A stretch of DNA of 64,000 bases. Source: Actinoplanes missouriensis 431. GTDB taxonomy: Bacteria > Actinomycetota > Actinomycetes > Mycobacteriales > Micromonosporaceae. The notes below the pieces were generated by a model. That model searched no databases and was not told the origin of the DNA. It saw only the letters and a list, made by a program, of their open reading frames with translations. The stretch is taken from assembly GCF_000284295.1 (NCBI RefSeq), contig NC_017093.1, positions 4,402,001 through 4,466,000 of the forward strand. The letters run 5' to 3'. This document shows, piece after piece, positions 1 to 7,521 of the stretch (the first letter of the stretch is position 1; each line of letters opens with the position of its first letter). Position numbers and translations under genes: made by a program.

Positions 1-62
1 TCCGCCGGCGCCACCGGATCACCGGCATCCCGCTCGCCGGCCCATCGAGGACAATCGCCGGC

Positions 63-695
63 ATGGATGTCCGATACGACGAGTTGCTCGATCCGCTGCG
101 GCAGGCCTACGACGCCCGCGCCGCCTGGCGTGACCAGACCACCAAGCAACCGTGGAAACTCGCCGAACGCCAAGCCTTCCGCGACCACCTCGCCCCCGGC
201 GCCCGGCTGCTCGAAGTCGGCGCCGGCACCGGGCAGGACAGCGCCTACTTCCAGCAGCACGGCCTCACCGTCGTCGCCGCCGACCTGTCACCGGCCATGG
301 TCGAGCACTGCCGCGCCAAAGGCCTCGACGCCCACGTCATGGACTTCCTGCACCTCGACGTCCCGCCCGCCTCGTTCGACGCCGTCTACGCGATGAACTG
401 CCTGCTGCACGTCCCCAACCACGACCTGCCCGCCGTGCTCACCTCCCTGCGATCCGTCCTGCGCCCCGGCGGCCTCTTCTTCGTCGGCGTCTACGGCGGC
501 GCCCAGAGCACCGAAGGACCCCTCGCCGACGACCAGCACGACCCGCCCCGGTTCTTCTCCATGCGCACCGACGCGCAGCTGCTCGGCTTCGCCGGGGCCG
601 CAGGGTTCGACGTGGTCGACTTCCACCCGGTCGACGCCGGTAATGGATTCCGGTTCCAGTCGCTGACCCTGCGGCGCCCGGCCCCCGGTTCCTAG
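63..695 (+). CDS. Class I SAM-dependent methyltransferase
   Basis: A 210-residue Rossmann-fold methyltransferase. Motif I is visible near residues 50-57 (EVGAGTGQ), followed by an acidic strand end (AADLSPAMV) and a late strand with the typical RPGG turn (VLRPGGLFF). The substrate cannot be told from sequence. A GACAAT hexamer ends 7 bases before the ATG, suggesting a leaderless mRNA. The stop overlaps by 4 bases the stop of the convergent hydrolase gene. Full length for a small methyltransferase; no partner gene suggests a pathway. Confidence 0.85.
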   Translation: MDVRYDELLDPLRQAYDARAAWRDQTTKQPWKLAERQAFRDHLAPGARLLEVGAGTGQDSAYFQQHGLTVVAADLSPAMVEHCRAKGLDAHVMDFLHLDVPPASFDAVYAMNCLLHVPNHDLPAVLTSLRSVLRPGGLFFVGVYGGAQSTEGPLADDQHDPPRFFSMRTDAQLLGFAGAAGFDVVDFHPVDAGNGFRFQSLTLRRPAPGS

Positions 696-1426
696 TCGCG
701 CAGGTGACGGTCGAAGAACCGGGCCGCGTCGTCACCTGCGTGCTGCGGGACCCCGGTGTGCCCGCCCATGTTGGCGTGCAGCGTCTTCTCCGCCGACCCC
801 AAAGCGTCGAACAGGTCCAGGGCCATCTGCCGGTCGTTGTTCTCGTCGTCCCACTGCAGCAGCACCAGCAGCGGAATCGTCACCCGCCGGGCCTCCTCGA
901 CGATCGACCGCGGCACGTAACTACCGGCGAACAACACCGCCGCCGCGATCCGCGGCTCGACCAGCGCCAGCCGCACCCCGATCGAGATGATCCCGCCCGA
1001 GTAGCCGACCGGACCGCCGATGCCGGGGACGCCGAGCAGCGCGTCCAGCGCGGCCCGCCACTCCGGGACCGCCGCCTCGACCAGCGGCAGAACCAGCCGG
1101 TCGACCACGTCGTCGCTGACCGGCTCACCCGCGGCGAGGGCCCGCCGCAGGTCGGCGCGGGCCTGCTCGGCGACGGCCGACCGCGGCCGTGCCCCGCCGC
1201 CCGGCAACTCGATCGTCGCCGTGGCGTACCCGGCCGCCGCGGCGTGCCGGCCCCGGGCCTGCAGACGCGGATACATCCGGGTCAGATCGCCGGGATGACC
1301 GGCCAGGATCAGCGGCGCCGTCCCGGCCGCCTCGGGCGTCCACAGGAAGCCCGGGATGTCGCCCAGGGTGAAGGCGCGCTCGACAACACCACCGTCGTCG
1401 AGACGCCGCTCAGAACTGAATTCCAT
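692..1426 (-). CDS. Alpha/beta hydrolase (dienelactone-hydrolase-like)
   Basis: A 244-residue single-domain alpha/beta hydrolase. The nucleophile elbow GYSGG places Ser near residue 143. A probable acid lies in WDDEN (residues 192-196) and a catalytic His in GGHTG (about 223), so a full triad is visible. No signal peptide or membrane segment is present, so it is probably cytoplasmic. The substrate is unknown. The 5 prime region is unusually long, with a possible promoter, a short upstream ORF and a CCTAG palindrome, so expression may be controlled in the leader. The ATG follows a purine-rich stretch in the minus strand. Confidence 0.8.
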   Translation of the reverse strand: MEFSSERRLDDGGVVERAFTLGDIPGFLWTPEAAGTAPLILAGHPGDLTRMYPRLQARGRHAAAAGYATATIELPGGGARPRSAVAEQARADLRRALAAGEPVSDDVVDRLVLPLVEAAVPEWRAALDALLGVPGIGGPVGYSGGIISIGVRLALVEPRIAAAVLFAGSYVPRSIVEEARRVTIPLLVLLQWDDENNDRQMALDLFDALGSAEKTLHANMGGHTGVPQHAGDDAARFFDRHLRD

Positions 1427-1472
1427 GGTCGTGCCTTTCGGGAGTGCTCGCGAAACGGCGCTCCCGGACGAC

Positions 1473-1526
1473 CTATCGCCCGGCCGTGACCCCGCAGGGA
1501 GGCACCCATGTCGATACAGCGTTCAC
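1473..1526 (-). CDS. Possible 17-codon upstream ORF in hydrolase leader
   Basis: On the minus strand a strong GAGGAGG ribosome-binding sequence precedes a GTG and 17 sense codons ending in TAG, all inside the leader of the hydrolase gene. A TAGGTT hexamer (positions 1563-1568 on the minus strand) could be the -10 box about 35 bases upstream. The peptide resembles no family known to me. It could be an attenuation or coupling peptide, or simply chance; only the strong ribosome-binding site supports it. Confidence 0.3.
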   Translation of the reverse strand: MNAVSTWVPPCGVTAGR

Positions 1527-1627
1527 GGGTACCACCTCCTCGGTCTCTCGCACGGCCTCGGAAACCTAGCACAGGGTCGGTCGGCGAAGCCGTCCTTATC
1601 GGTTCCGGGTGCGGCTTGCCGCACTGC

Positions 1628-1652
1628 ACCTAAAGCATCCTAGGATTCTAGG
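1628..1652. promoter_or_regulatory. CCTAG palindrome, copy 1
   Basis: The 14-base imperfect palindrome CCTAGGATTCTAGG (1639-1652) is preceded by CCTAAAGCAT. It overlaps the TAG stop of the 555-codon ORF. On the minus strand it contains a TAGGAT -10-like hexamer and lies about 200 bases upstream of the hydrolase start. Near-identical copies occur at 3742-3766 and 14097-14120. It is probably an operator or a promoter of a distinct class; the binding protein is unknown. Confidence 0.55.
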
Positions 1653-3738
1653 TTGAAGGGGAAGCCGAGACCAGCAGGATGCGGTCCTGGCGGACGATCA
1701 GGATCCGGCCGTCAGCGGCGACCGCCATGGCCTCGTGACCTGCCACGTGACCGAAATCGTCCAGGGCCTGCCGGGTGCACCGAACCTCGTCACAGCGCCA
1801 CAGGACCTGCCGCCAATACACGTCCGCCGACTCCGGGCCGGGCTGCTCCCCCACCGTGACGTGCAGGCCCGGCCGGGCGGTCTCCTCCGCCGCCGTCACA
1901 TAGACCGTCGACCCGGCGGCCACCACCGCGCCCGACCTCGGCGACAGCCGGCTGCCCGGCACGTCCAGCGGGCGCTCGCCGACCCGCACCTGACCCGGCT
2001 CGTAGGAGACGGCAGGACCCCGCAGCGTCACCGGCGACGCCCACGCCGACACGGCGGTGCTGATGAAACTGGCCGCCCCGCGCGAACCGCAACCCTGGCT
2101 GTCGCAGGACAAAGACACCAAAGCACTTCCGGTACGGATCGTCGCCAGCGGCCGGCCGTCCACCCCCACGGACAGCCGCACCCGGGGCACCGCCGGGTAC
2201 AAGTCGTCACCGGCCAGCCGCTCGACGGTTCCGGCCTCGTACCGTCGGGGTTTCTCGCAGTTGCCCGCCGGGCAGCGCAGGAACGTGATCCGGTAGGCCT
2301 TCTCCCCCGGATGCGCCAGCACGAACCACACCGCCCGATCCGGTGCGACCGCCGCACCCAGGTCCGGCCAGTCGAACGCCTCCCGCGCCGAGGCCCGCAC
2401 CGGCACCCACGCCTCCGGGCAGCCGTCCCGGGTGCACCGCGCGTAGTGGATGAACGGCCCGCCGTCATCGCGCCCGCCGCTCACCACCGTCGTGCCATCC
2501 GTGCCGATTCCCGCCGCGCCGTTCTCGTCGACCACGGTGGGGCCGCCGTTCTGGTCGGTGTAGCGATCACAGACGTCGTCGTCACAGAACCGCGCGCCGG
2601 TCCACGTCGCGATCACCGGATGCCCCCCGGCCGGCCAGGCGACCGCGGCGACACTGCTGGTCGTGTCGCCGTGCGAGCGCACCGCCGGCACGTGGAACGG
2701 GTTCACCGCGGCGGCCACGGCCGGAGCCAGCAGCCCGAGGACGGCGGCGGCCGCGCCGGCCCACGGAAGCAGCCCGGCGGGTGGACCGGACAATGCGGCC
2801 AGCCGGGCATCGACGTCCGCAAGATCCGCCGACCCATCGGCAGCCTGGCCCTCGTCAAGAGGCCCGGCAATCGGCTCGGAAGACCGCGCGGCCCCCGACG
2901 ACCCGTCAACACCAGAATACCGCTTGGACCGCGCGGCCCCCGACAACCGATCACCGTCGGGAACGACCGCGCCACCCGACCGCGACAGCAGATAGACCTG
3001 CGCCAGAATGCCGCCCTGCACGGCGACCACCACCGTCGCACCCACCGCCCCCAGCACGGCGAACACGACCGGCGGAAGCACCGGGACCATCCCGGCGAAG
3101 ACCAGCGGGACGGCCACCCCACCCAGCACGAACGCCCCTGCGGTGACGGTCACGCGCCCTCGGGTGAGCGCCCACGCCGACCCGCCGAGACGGTACGCCA
3201 GTAGCCCCACCAGCATCCGCGCCCCGATCACCGCGCCCGCCAGCAACACCGCGAGGACCAGCACCAGGCCGGTGCGCCCACCGGTGATCCCGGCGACCCA
3301 CCGGACGCCCAGCATCGTCGCCCCCGGTCACCGCCGCCACGCCGAGCGCGAACACCGGGAACGAACGCAACGCGGACGGCAGCGCACGGGACGGGCGTAC
3401 CGCGTACCCCCGCAATTCGTGACCAGCGCCGCGGCAGCGAGAGCGACCACCCAGAAGGCCGCGATGGTGACGAGGCGCCACGCGCCGGGCTCCGGGAGGC
3501 GCAGGACGCCGTTGATGATCACCGCGCCGGAGCCGCCGATCAGGACGTCGAGGGCGGCGAGGGTGAGCAGCGCGACGGCCAGGACGGGCAGCAGCACGGC
3601 GGCCAGCTGACGCCGGGAGGCCCAGGCCAGCAGGTAGCCGGAGGCCGCGTTGCCAAGGAGCGAGAGAAGCACCGCGCGAGGGGTAGCCGAGGTGATCAAG
3701 GCTGGTCGGCGGAGCCGTCCTCCAGGGGTGTGCCGCAC
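1648..3738 (-). pseudogene. Multi-spanning membrane protein, frame disrupted
   Basis: Two open frames lie in the same phase: a 136-codon piece (3328-3738, GTG start) and a 555-codon piece (1648-3315), separated by a TGA at 3328-3330. Between about 3430 and 3320 the protein-like signal, with high GC3, moves to a second frame (YAVRPSRALPSALRSF then FALGVAAVTG), while the nominal frame becomes Arg/Cys-rich. One lost base near 3422 and one extra G in the G-run near 3325 would restore a single protein of about 690 residues. That protein would have about eight N-terminal membrane helices, an Ala/Ser/Asp linker, another helix and a large Cys-containing extracytoplasmic domain that may be a beta-propeller. 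Function is unknown. It may be a pseudogene, two genes, or a sequence error. Confidence 0.6.
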
Positions 3739-3741
3739 TGC

Positions 3742-3766
3742 CCCTAGAGCATCCTAGGATTCTAGG
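3742..3766. promoter_or_regulatory. CCTAG palindrome, copy 2
   Basis: The palindrome CCTAGGATTCTAGG (3753-3766) lies immediately upstream of the minus-strand membrane-protein locus. On the minus strand TAGGAT precedes the GTG at 3738 by 12 bases. The flank from about 3699 to 3766 is also similar to 1574-1652 (shared GGTCGGCG, GCCGTCCT, TGCCGCACTGC, AGCATCCTAGGATTCTAGG), so a segment of about 75 bases is repeated in direct orientation on either side of the locus. Confidence 0.6.
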
Positions 3767-3807
3767 AATCAGCTACGGGGCGACGGCTCAGCGAACGAAA
3801 GCCGAGA

Positions 3808-4350
3808 TCAGCGAACCGGGGCCGACACCGAGGCCATCGGCTCCCGCCGCTGCGCCGACATTAGCAACCCCGCCGTCACGAGCACCAGCGGCACCACCGG
3901 CGCAGCGGACCCGCTCCACTCCACCGCCACCCCCATGTGCTCCCCGAGATCATGCATCCACTGCCACGACTGCACCGCGTTCGAGATCGAGCTGTACACG
4001 AGAACCGTGACCAGCAACCCCCCGACGGCCGCCCGCCCGCCCAGCCACGTCCCGGAGAACAGCGCCGCACACCCCGCCGTGACAAGTACCGCCACGACCA
4101 CGTCGTGCCCGAACTGGTTCCGCGCCCAGTGCTCCCCCGAACCAGGCATCAGAAGCACCTCCACCACCAGATCCAGACCGAGAAGGATCAGCCCGGCACG
4201 GGGCAGCCGACGCCCCGCCACCGCCGGGCTCATCCCCAGCGCCACCAGCCCGGCAAGCCCGCTGACCAGCGTGAAGACCACCCAGCCGACCATCGCCCCG
4301 AGCAGGGCGATCGCCGTGGTGGCGATGAAAAGCAGAGTCCACATGTGCAT
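3808..4350 (-). CDS. Small integral membrane protein, unknown
   Basis: A 180-residue protein with roughly five or six hydrophobic helices separated by very short loops, starting directly with a membrane segment (MWTLLFIATTAIALLG). I recognise no family. Two ATGs two codons apart (4350 and 4344) could start it; no strong ribosome-binding site separates them. It lies downstream of the lipoprotein gene on the same strand, beyond a strong hairpin, so it is probably transcribed separately. Confidence 0.6.
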   Translation of the reverse strand: MHMWTLLFIATTAIALLGAMVGWVVFTLVSGLAGLVALGMSPAVAGRRLPRAGLILLGLDLVVEVLLMPGSGEHWARNQFGHDVVVAVLVTAGCAALFSGTWLGGRAAVGGLLVTVLVYSSISNAVQSWQWMHDLGEHMGVAVEWSGSAAPVVPLVLVTAGLLMSAQRREPMASVSAPVR

Positions 4351-4370
4351 AGTCCCCGGGTGTCACACAG

Positions 4371-4400
4371 CGATGGCCGGCTCGGATGAGCCGGCCATCG
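4371..4400 (-). terminator. Perfect 13-bp hairpin terminator
   Basis: CGATGGCCGGCTC (4371-4383) pairs perfectly with GAGCCGGCCATCG (4388-4400) around a 4-base loop. It begins 16 bases after the lipoprotein stop. There is no U-run, as is common for actinobacterial terminators. It separates the lipoprotein gene from the downstream membrane-protein gene. Confidence 0.75.
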
Positions 4401-4415
4401 GAGAAGAGAACGGCG

Positions 4416-5438
4416 TCAGGAGGTGGCGGCCGGGACCGGCAGCTCGCCGGACTCCAGGTACGGCTGGACCGAGGCCGGCCCCTGCAGCTGCTGGGGGTCG
4501 AGTTTCGTGGCACCCTCCGGAGCGGCGATCTCCGCACCCGTCGTGACCTCGAGCCGCAGCGCCACCCGCCCGGTCGCCCCGTCGGCGAACTGCAGCAGGT
4601 TGATCTCCGCGGCGGTCAGCTTGCCGTCCACGATCCACAGGTCCAGCGCGATCGGCTTGTCCGCCGGCGCGTCGGTGCCCAGCTCCGGCGCCAGGTCCTT
4701 GTCGACGGCGGTGACCAGCCGCTGCAGCTCCGCGTACGCCTTCGTGGTCGACGTCGTGGCGACCAGGTGCGTATCGTCGTTCTCGTCGCGGACCAGATCG
4801 GCGCCTTCCAGCAGGTTCGTGGCGCTGGTGCTGAACTCGGTCAGCGCCTTCTCCTCCTCCAGGTCCGGCGCCTCGACGCCGGCGCCCGCCTCGGCCAGGT
4901 CGCCGAGCGCGGCGCTGTCCACCGACACCCACCCGCCGTCGAAGAACGCGTCCAGCCCGGCGGGTCCACCGGCGGTCTGCCCGCTGAGCGCCTTGACCTC
5001 GTCGGCGGAGGCGCCGAACTTGGCGGCCAGGTCGGCGATCGGCGCCCGGAGGAACACGGTCTTGTCGACGTAGCGGACCTCGGTGCCGGTGACGCCGTCG
5101 ACGGTGGCGCTGATCGACGCGCGGTCGTCCTCGGTGCCTTCGCCCGCCTTGTCGTAGGCGATCGTGACCGACGAGTTGAACAGCTGCCGCAGGATCTTCT
5201 CGTCAGCGCCGGCGCCGGCGCCGGAGTCGGTCAGCGCGGCGGCGGCGATCAGATCGTCCGCACTTCCGTTGATTTTGATGGTGAAGCCGGCCCGCTGCGC
5301 CTCGCCGAGCTGCTTCGCCGCGTCGCGCAGCTCCAGCTTCGGTTCGAGGGCCTGGATCTGCTGCCCGGCACAGCCGGCGAACATGGTGAGGGTGGTGACA
5401 CCGGCGAGGACGCCGGCCAGAAGACGCGTGACGCGCAA
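4416..5438 (-). CDS. Secreted lipoprotein, LppX/LprAFG-like
   Basis: The likely start is TTG at 5438, six bases after GGGAG, rather than the upstream ATG at 5498. This gives about 340 residues with a basic N-terminus, a hydrophobic core (LLAGVLAGVTTLTM) and the lipobox FAGC, so it should be lipidated and anchored outside the membrane. The mature part resembles the actinobacterial LppX_LprAFG type of lipid- or glycolipid-carrying lipoprotein in size and sequence style; that is inference. No transporter is adjacent. Confidence 0.7.
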   Translation of the reverse strand: MRVTRLLAGVLAGVTTLTMFAGCAGQQIQALEPKLELRDAAKQLGEAQRAGFTIKINGSADDLIAAAALTDSGAGAGADEKILRQLFNSSVTIAYDKAGEGTEDDRASISATVDGVTGTEVRYVDKTVFLRAPIADLAAKFGASADEVKALSGQTAGGPAGLDAFFDGGWVSVDSAALGDLAEAGAGVEAPDLEEEKALTEFSTSATNLLEGADLVRDENDDTHLVATTSTTKAYAELQRLVTAVDKDLAPELGTDAPADKPIALDLWIVDGKLTAAEINLLQFADGATGRVALRLEVTTGAEIAAPEGATKLDPQQLQGPASVQPYLESGELPVPAATS

Positions 5439-5523
5439 GGAGAACTCCCCGTTGATCTGAATGCCCCGCACACTGTAGAGGCACCGATCAATCGCCAAGC
5501 AACCCCTTATCGCGTACGGCGAC

Positions 5524-6162
5524 TCACCGGGTCAGCACGGCCCGCCACCGGGAGTGCAACGGCGAACCCGGAGCGGCCGTCCGCTCCACCGAGACGATCG
5601 TCAGACCGTCCCCGGCGAACGCGTCGACCTCGTCCCGGCTCAGCGGCCACGGCGGCCCGTCCGCGTCGCCGGTGACCGCCGCCGCCGCGAGCACCAGCAA
5701 GGTACCCCCGGGCGCCACGAACGTGCCCACCGCCGGAATCGCCGCGGCCCGGATCGAGGCGGGCAGGGCCTGCACGTTGTTGCTCTCCAGCACCAGGTCG
5801 AAGGCGCGGCGCCACTCCCCCGGCGGGTCCAGCAGGTCGGCCACCACGTAGTCGACGGCCGTGTCCGGGTGCCGGGACCGGGCCAGCTCGATGGCCGTCG
5901 GGGAGATGTCGAAAGCGGTCGTCGCGTACCCCGCGGCCGCGATGTGCTCGGCGTCGCGCCCCGGCCCGCAGCCCACCACCAGCGCGCGCCGTCCCTCACC
6001 CGGCGGCAGGGGGTAGGCGCGCAGGTGGGCGCTGGCCTCGGGCACGTCCCACGGCACCGCGGCCCCGCCGGCGCCCGCCTCGGCGTAGAGCGGCTCGAAC
6101 CACCCGGTCGGATCCCCGTCCCGCAGATAGCCGGCCGCCAGCCGCCGCACGTCACCGCTCAC
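5524..6162 (-). CDS. Class I SAM-dependent methyltransferase (TPMT-like)
   Basis: About 212 residues. The N-terminal part (GDPTGWFEPLY, then AVPWDVPEASAHL) and motif I VVGCGPGRD resemble the thiopurine-methyltransferase-like or tellurite-methyltransferase-like families. The acidic strand end is TTAFDISPTAI. The start is uncertain: GTG at 6162 and GTG at 6192 both lie in a 34-bp tandem repeat, each copy of which supplies GGTGAG. It probably methylates a small molecule. It lies 3 prime of peptide deformylase but separated by the repeat array. Confidence 0.75.
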   Translation of the reverse strand: MSGDVRRLAAGYLRDGDPTGWFEPLYAEAGAGGAAVPWDVPEASAHLRAYPLPPGEGRRALVVGCGPGRDAEHIAAAGYATTAFDISPTAIELARSRHPDTAVDYVVADLLDPPGEWRRAFDLVLESNNVQALPASIRAAAIPAVGTFVAPGGTLLVLAAAAVTGDADGPPWPLSRDEVDAFAGDGLTIVSVERTAAPGSPLHSRWRAVLTR

Positions 6163-6293
6163 CGTGTGCCCCCAGCACGCCGGAACGCGCACTCACCGTG
6201 TGCCCAGGTCACGCCCAGATGCCCGCTCACCGTGTGCCCTCACCCCGCCGGGACCCGCACTCACCGTGGGCGCGCGTCACCGCGGCACCACCC
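6158..6293. repeat. Four-copy 34-bp tandem repeat
   Basis: Copies start at 6158, 6192, 6226 and 6260, with an exact period of 34. Each begins CTCACCGTGTGCCC (the fourth CTCACCGTGGGCGC) and ends in a more variable GC-rich half. The array fills the gap between the methyltransferase start and the end of the deformylase gene. On the minus strand every copy offers a GGTGAG, which blurs the true methyltransferase start. Confidence 0.9.
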
Positions 6294-6765
6294 GGCGCAG
6301 CTCCCGCAGCGCCTGCCGCCGCACGTCACCGGTCAGCGTGTCGACATAGAGCCGCCCGTCCAGATGATCCGTCTCATGCTGCAGGGCCCGCGCCAGGAAC
6401 CCCTCCCCGTGGATCACCAGGGGCTCCCCGTTGAGGTCGAAACCGGTCGCCGTCACCCGCATCGCCCGGGTCGTCTCGAACCCGAGGCCGGGCAGCGACA
6501 GGCAGCCCTCCTCCTCGGTCTGGGTCCCGTCGAAGTCGCTGAGCACCGGGTTGACCATGTGCCCCACCACGCCGCCCACGTTGTAGGAGAAGACCCGCAG
6601 GCTGACCCCGATCTGCGGACCGGCGACACCGGCCCGGCCGGGCTCGCGGACCGAGTCCTCCAGGTCGCGGACCAGCGCGCGCAGCTCTGCGTCGAAGCTG
6701 GTGACCGGGTCGGCGGGCGTGCGCAGGACCGGGTCACCGAAGATGCGGATAGGCCGAACTGTCAT
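6277..6765 (-). CDS. def: Peptide deformylase
   Basis: Removes the N-formyl group from nascent proteins; a metalloenzyme at the ribosome exit. All three family motifs are visible: GVAGPQIG (46-53), EGCLS with the metal Cys at 88, and HETDH with metal ligands His130 and His134 and catalytic Glu131. At 162 residues it is slightly short of E. coli Def. Motif 1 has GVAGPQIG instead of GLAAPQIG, typical of secondary actinobacterial deformylases. TAAGCT ends 7 bases before the ATG, suggesting a leaderless mRNA. Confidence 0.95.
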   Translation of the reverse strand: MTVRPIRIFGDPVLRTPADPVTSFDAELRALVRDLEDSVREPGRAGVAGPQIGVSLRVFSYNVGGVVGHMVNPVLSDFDGTQTEEEGCLSLPGLGFETTRAMRVTATGFDLNGEPLVIHGEGFLARALQHETDHLDGRLYVDTLTGDVRRQALRELRRVVPR

Positions 6766-6786
6766 GTCTCAAAGCTTAGTCGGTCG

Positions 6787-7356
6787 TTACGCGACGATGG
6801 CCGGGCGATCGCCGCCGAGGATCTGCCGCAGCTTGATCAGAGAGCGGCGGGTCTGGCTCTTGACGACGTTGACCGGCACGCCGAGCTCCTCGGCGACCTG
6901 TTCCACGCTGTGGTCGGCGAAGTAGCGCAGCGCCACGATGGTGCGGTCCCGGGCCGGCAACCGCGACATCGCGCCGAGCAGATCCAGCCGCAGATCCGGG
7001 TTGATCTCGTAGGCGGGTTCCCGGAACGAGCCGGACGCCGTCTCGGTGGAGCTGCGGCGGCGCCGGTGGTCCAGGTAGACCCGGAGGAGGATCTTCTGGG
7101 CGTACGCCGGGAGGTTGTCGCTGTAGCTGGCCCGGTCCCAGCTCTGGAAGAGCTTGGTGAGCGTGGTCTGCGCCAGGTCCTGGGCGAGATGCCAGTCGCG
7201 GCAGAGCTGGTAGGCGCTGCTGTGCAACCGGGTCAGGAACCTCCGCGCGAACCGCTCGAAATCGGCGCGCCGGGTGGCCGCCGGTGGGATCACCCGGATC
7301 CGGATCGCGGGCCGCACGGCCGTCCTGACTTGTGGCCTCTCGAGCAGCTCAAGCAT
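6787..7356 (-). CDS. SigE-family ECF RNA polymerase sigma factor
   Basis: An ECF-type sigma factor of about 189 residues. Region 2 runs through ALQLCRDWHLAQDLAQ-like sequence to the core-binding helix (LTKLFQSW and LPAYAQKILLRVYLDHRRR). Region 4 holds the HTH (SVEQVAEELGVPVNVVKSQTRRSLIKLR). The ATG at 7356 follows a purine-rich site and was preferred to the longer ORF start at 7482. No anti-sigma gene is adjacent, which is common in this actinobacterial SigE family. Its targets are not evident. Confidence 0.85.
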   Translation of the reverse strand: MLELLERPQVRTAVRPAIRIRVIPPAATRRADFERFARRFLTRLHSSAYQLCRDWHLAQDLAQTTLTKLFQSWDRASYSDNLPAYAQKILLRVYLDHRRRRSSTETASGSFREPAYEINPDLRLDLLGAMSRLPARDRTIVALRYFADHSVEQVAEELGVPVNVVKSQTRRSLIKLRQILGGDRPAIVA

Positions 7357-7521
7357 GCTGTCGCCTCTTCCTGCCCCCACGGAAGGACACCCAACGTGTC
7401 GCAGTGGATCTTGTCGGTAATGCGCGAAGGTGAAACTACGCGCTCGGCCCCCTCCGTAGGGGGCAGACGCCGACAGTGGCACGTAACCGGTAGAGACGGC
7501 TCGGAGCCGGCTATGAGGGGC

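Noticed and set aside
6158..6293. CRISPR array at the 34-bp repeats
   Set aside because: There are no unique spacers between the repeats; the units are directly adjacent and only partly conserved.
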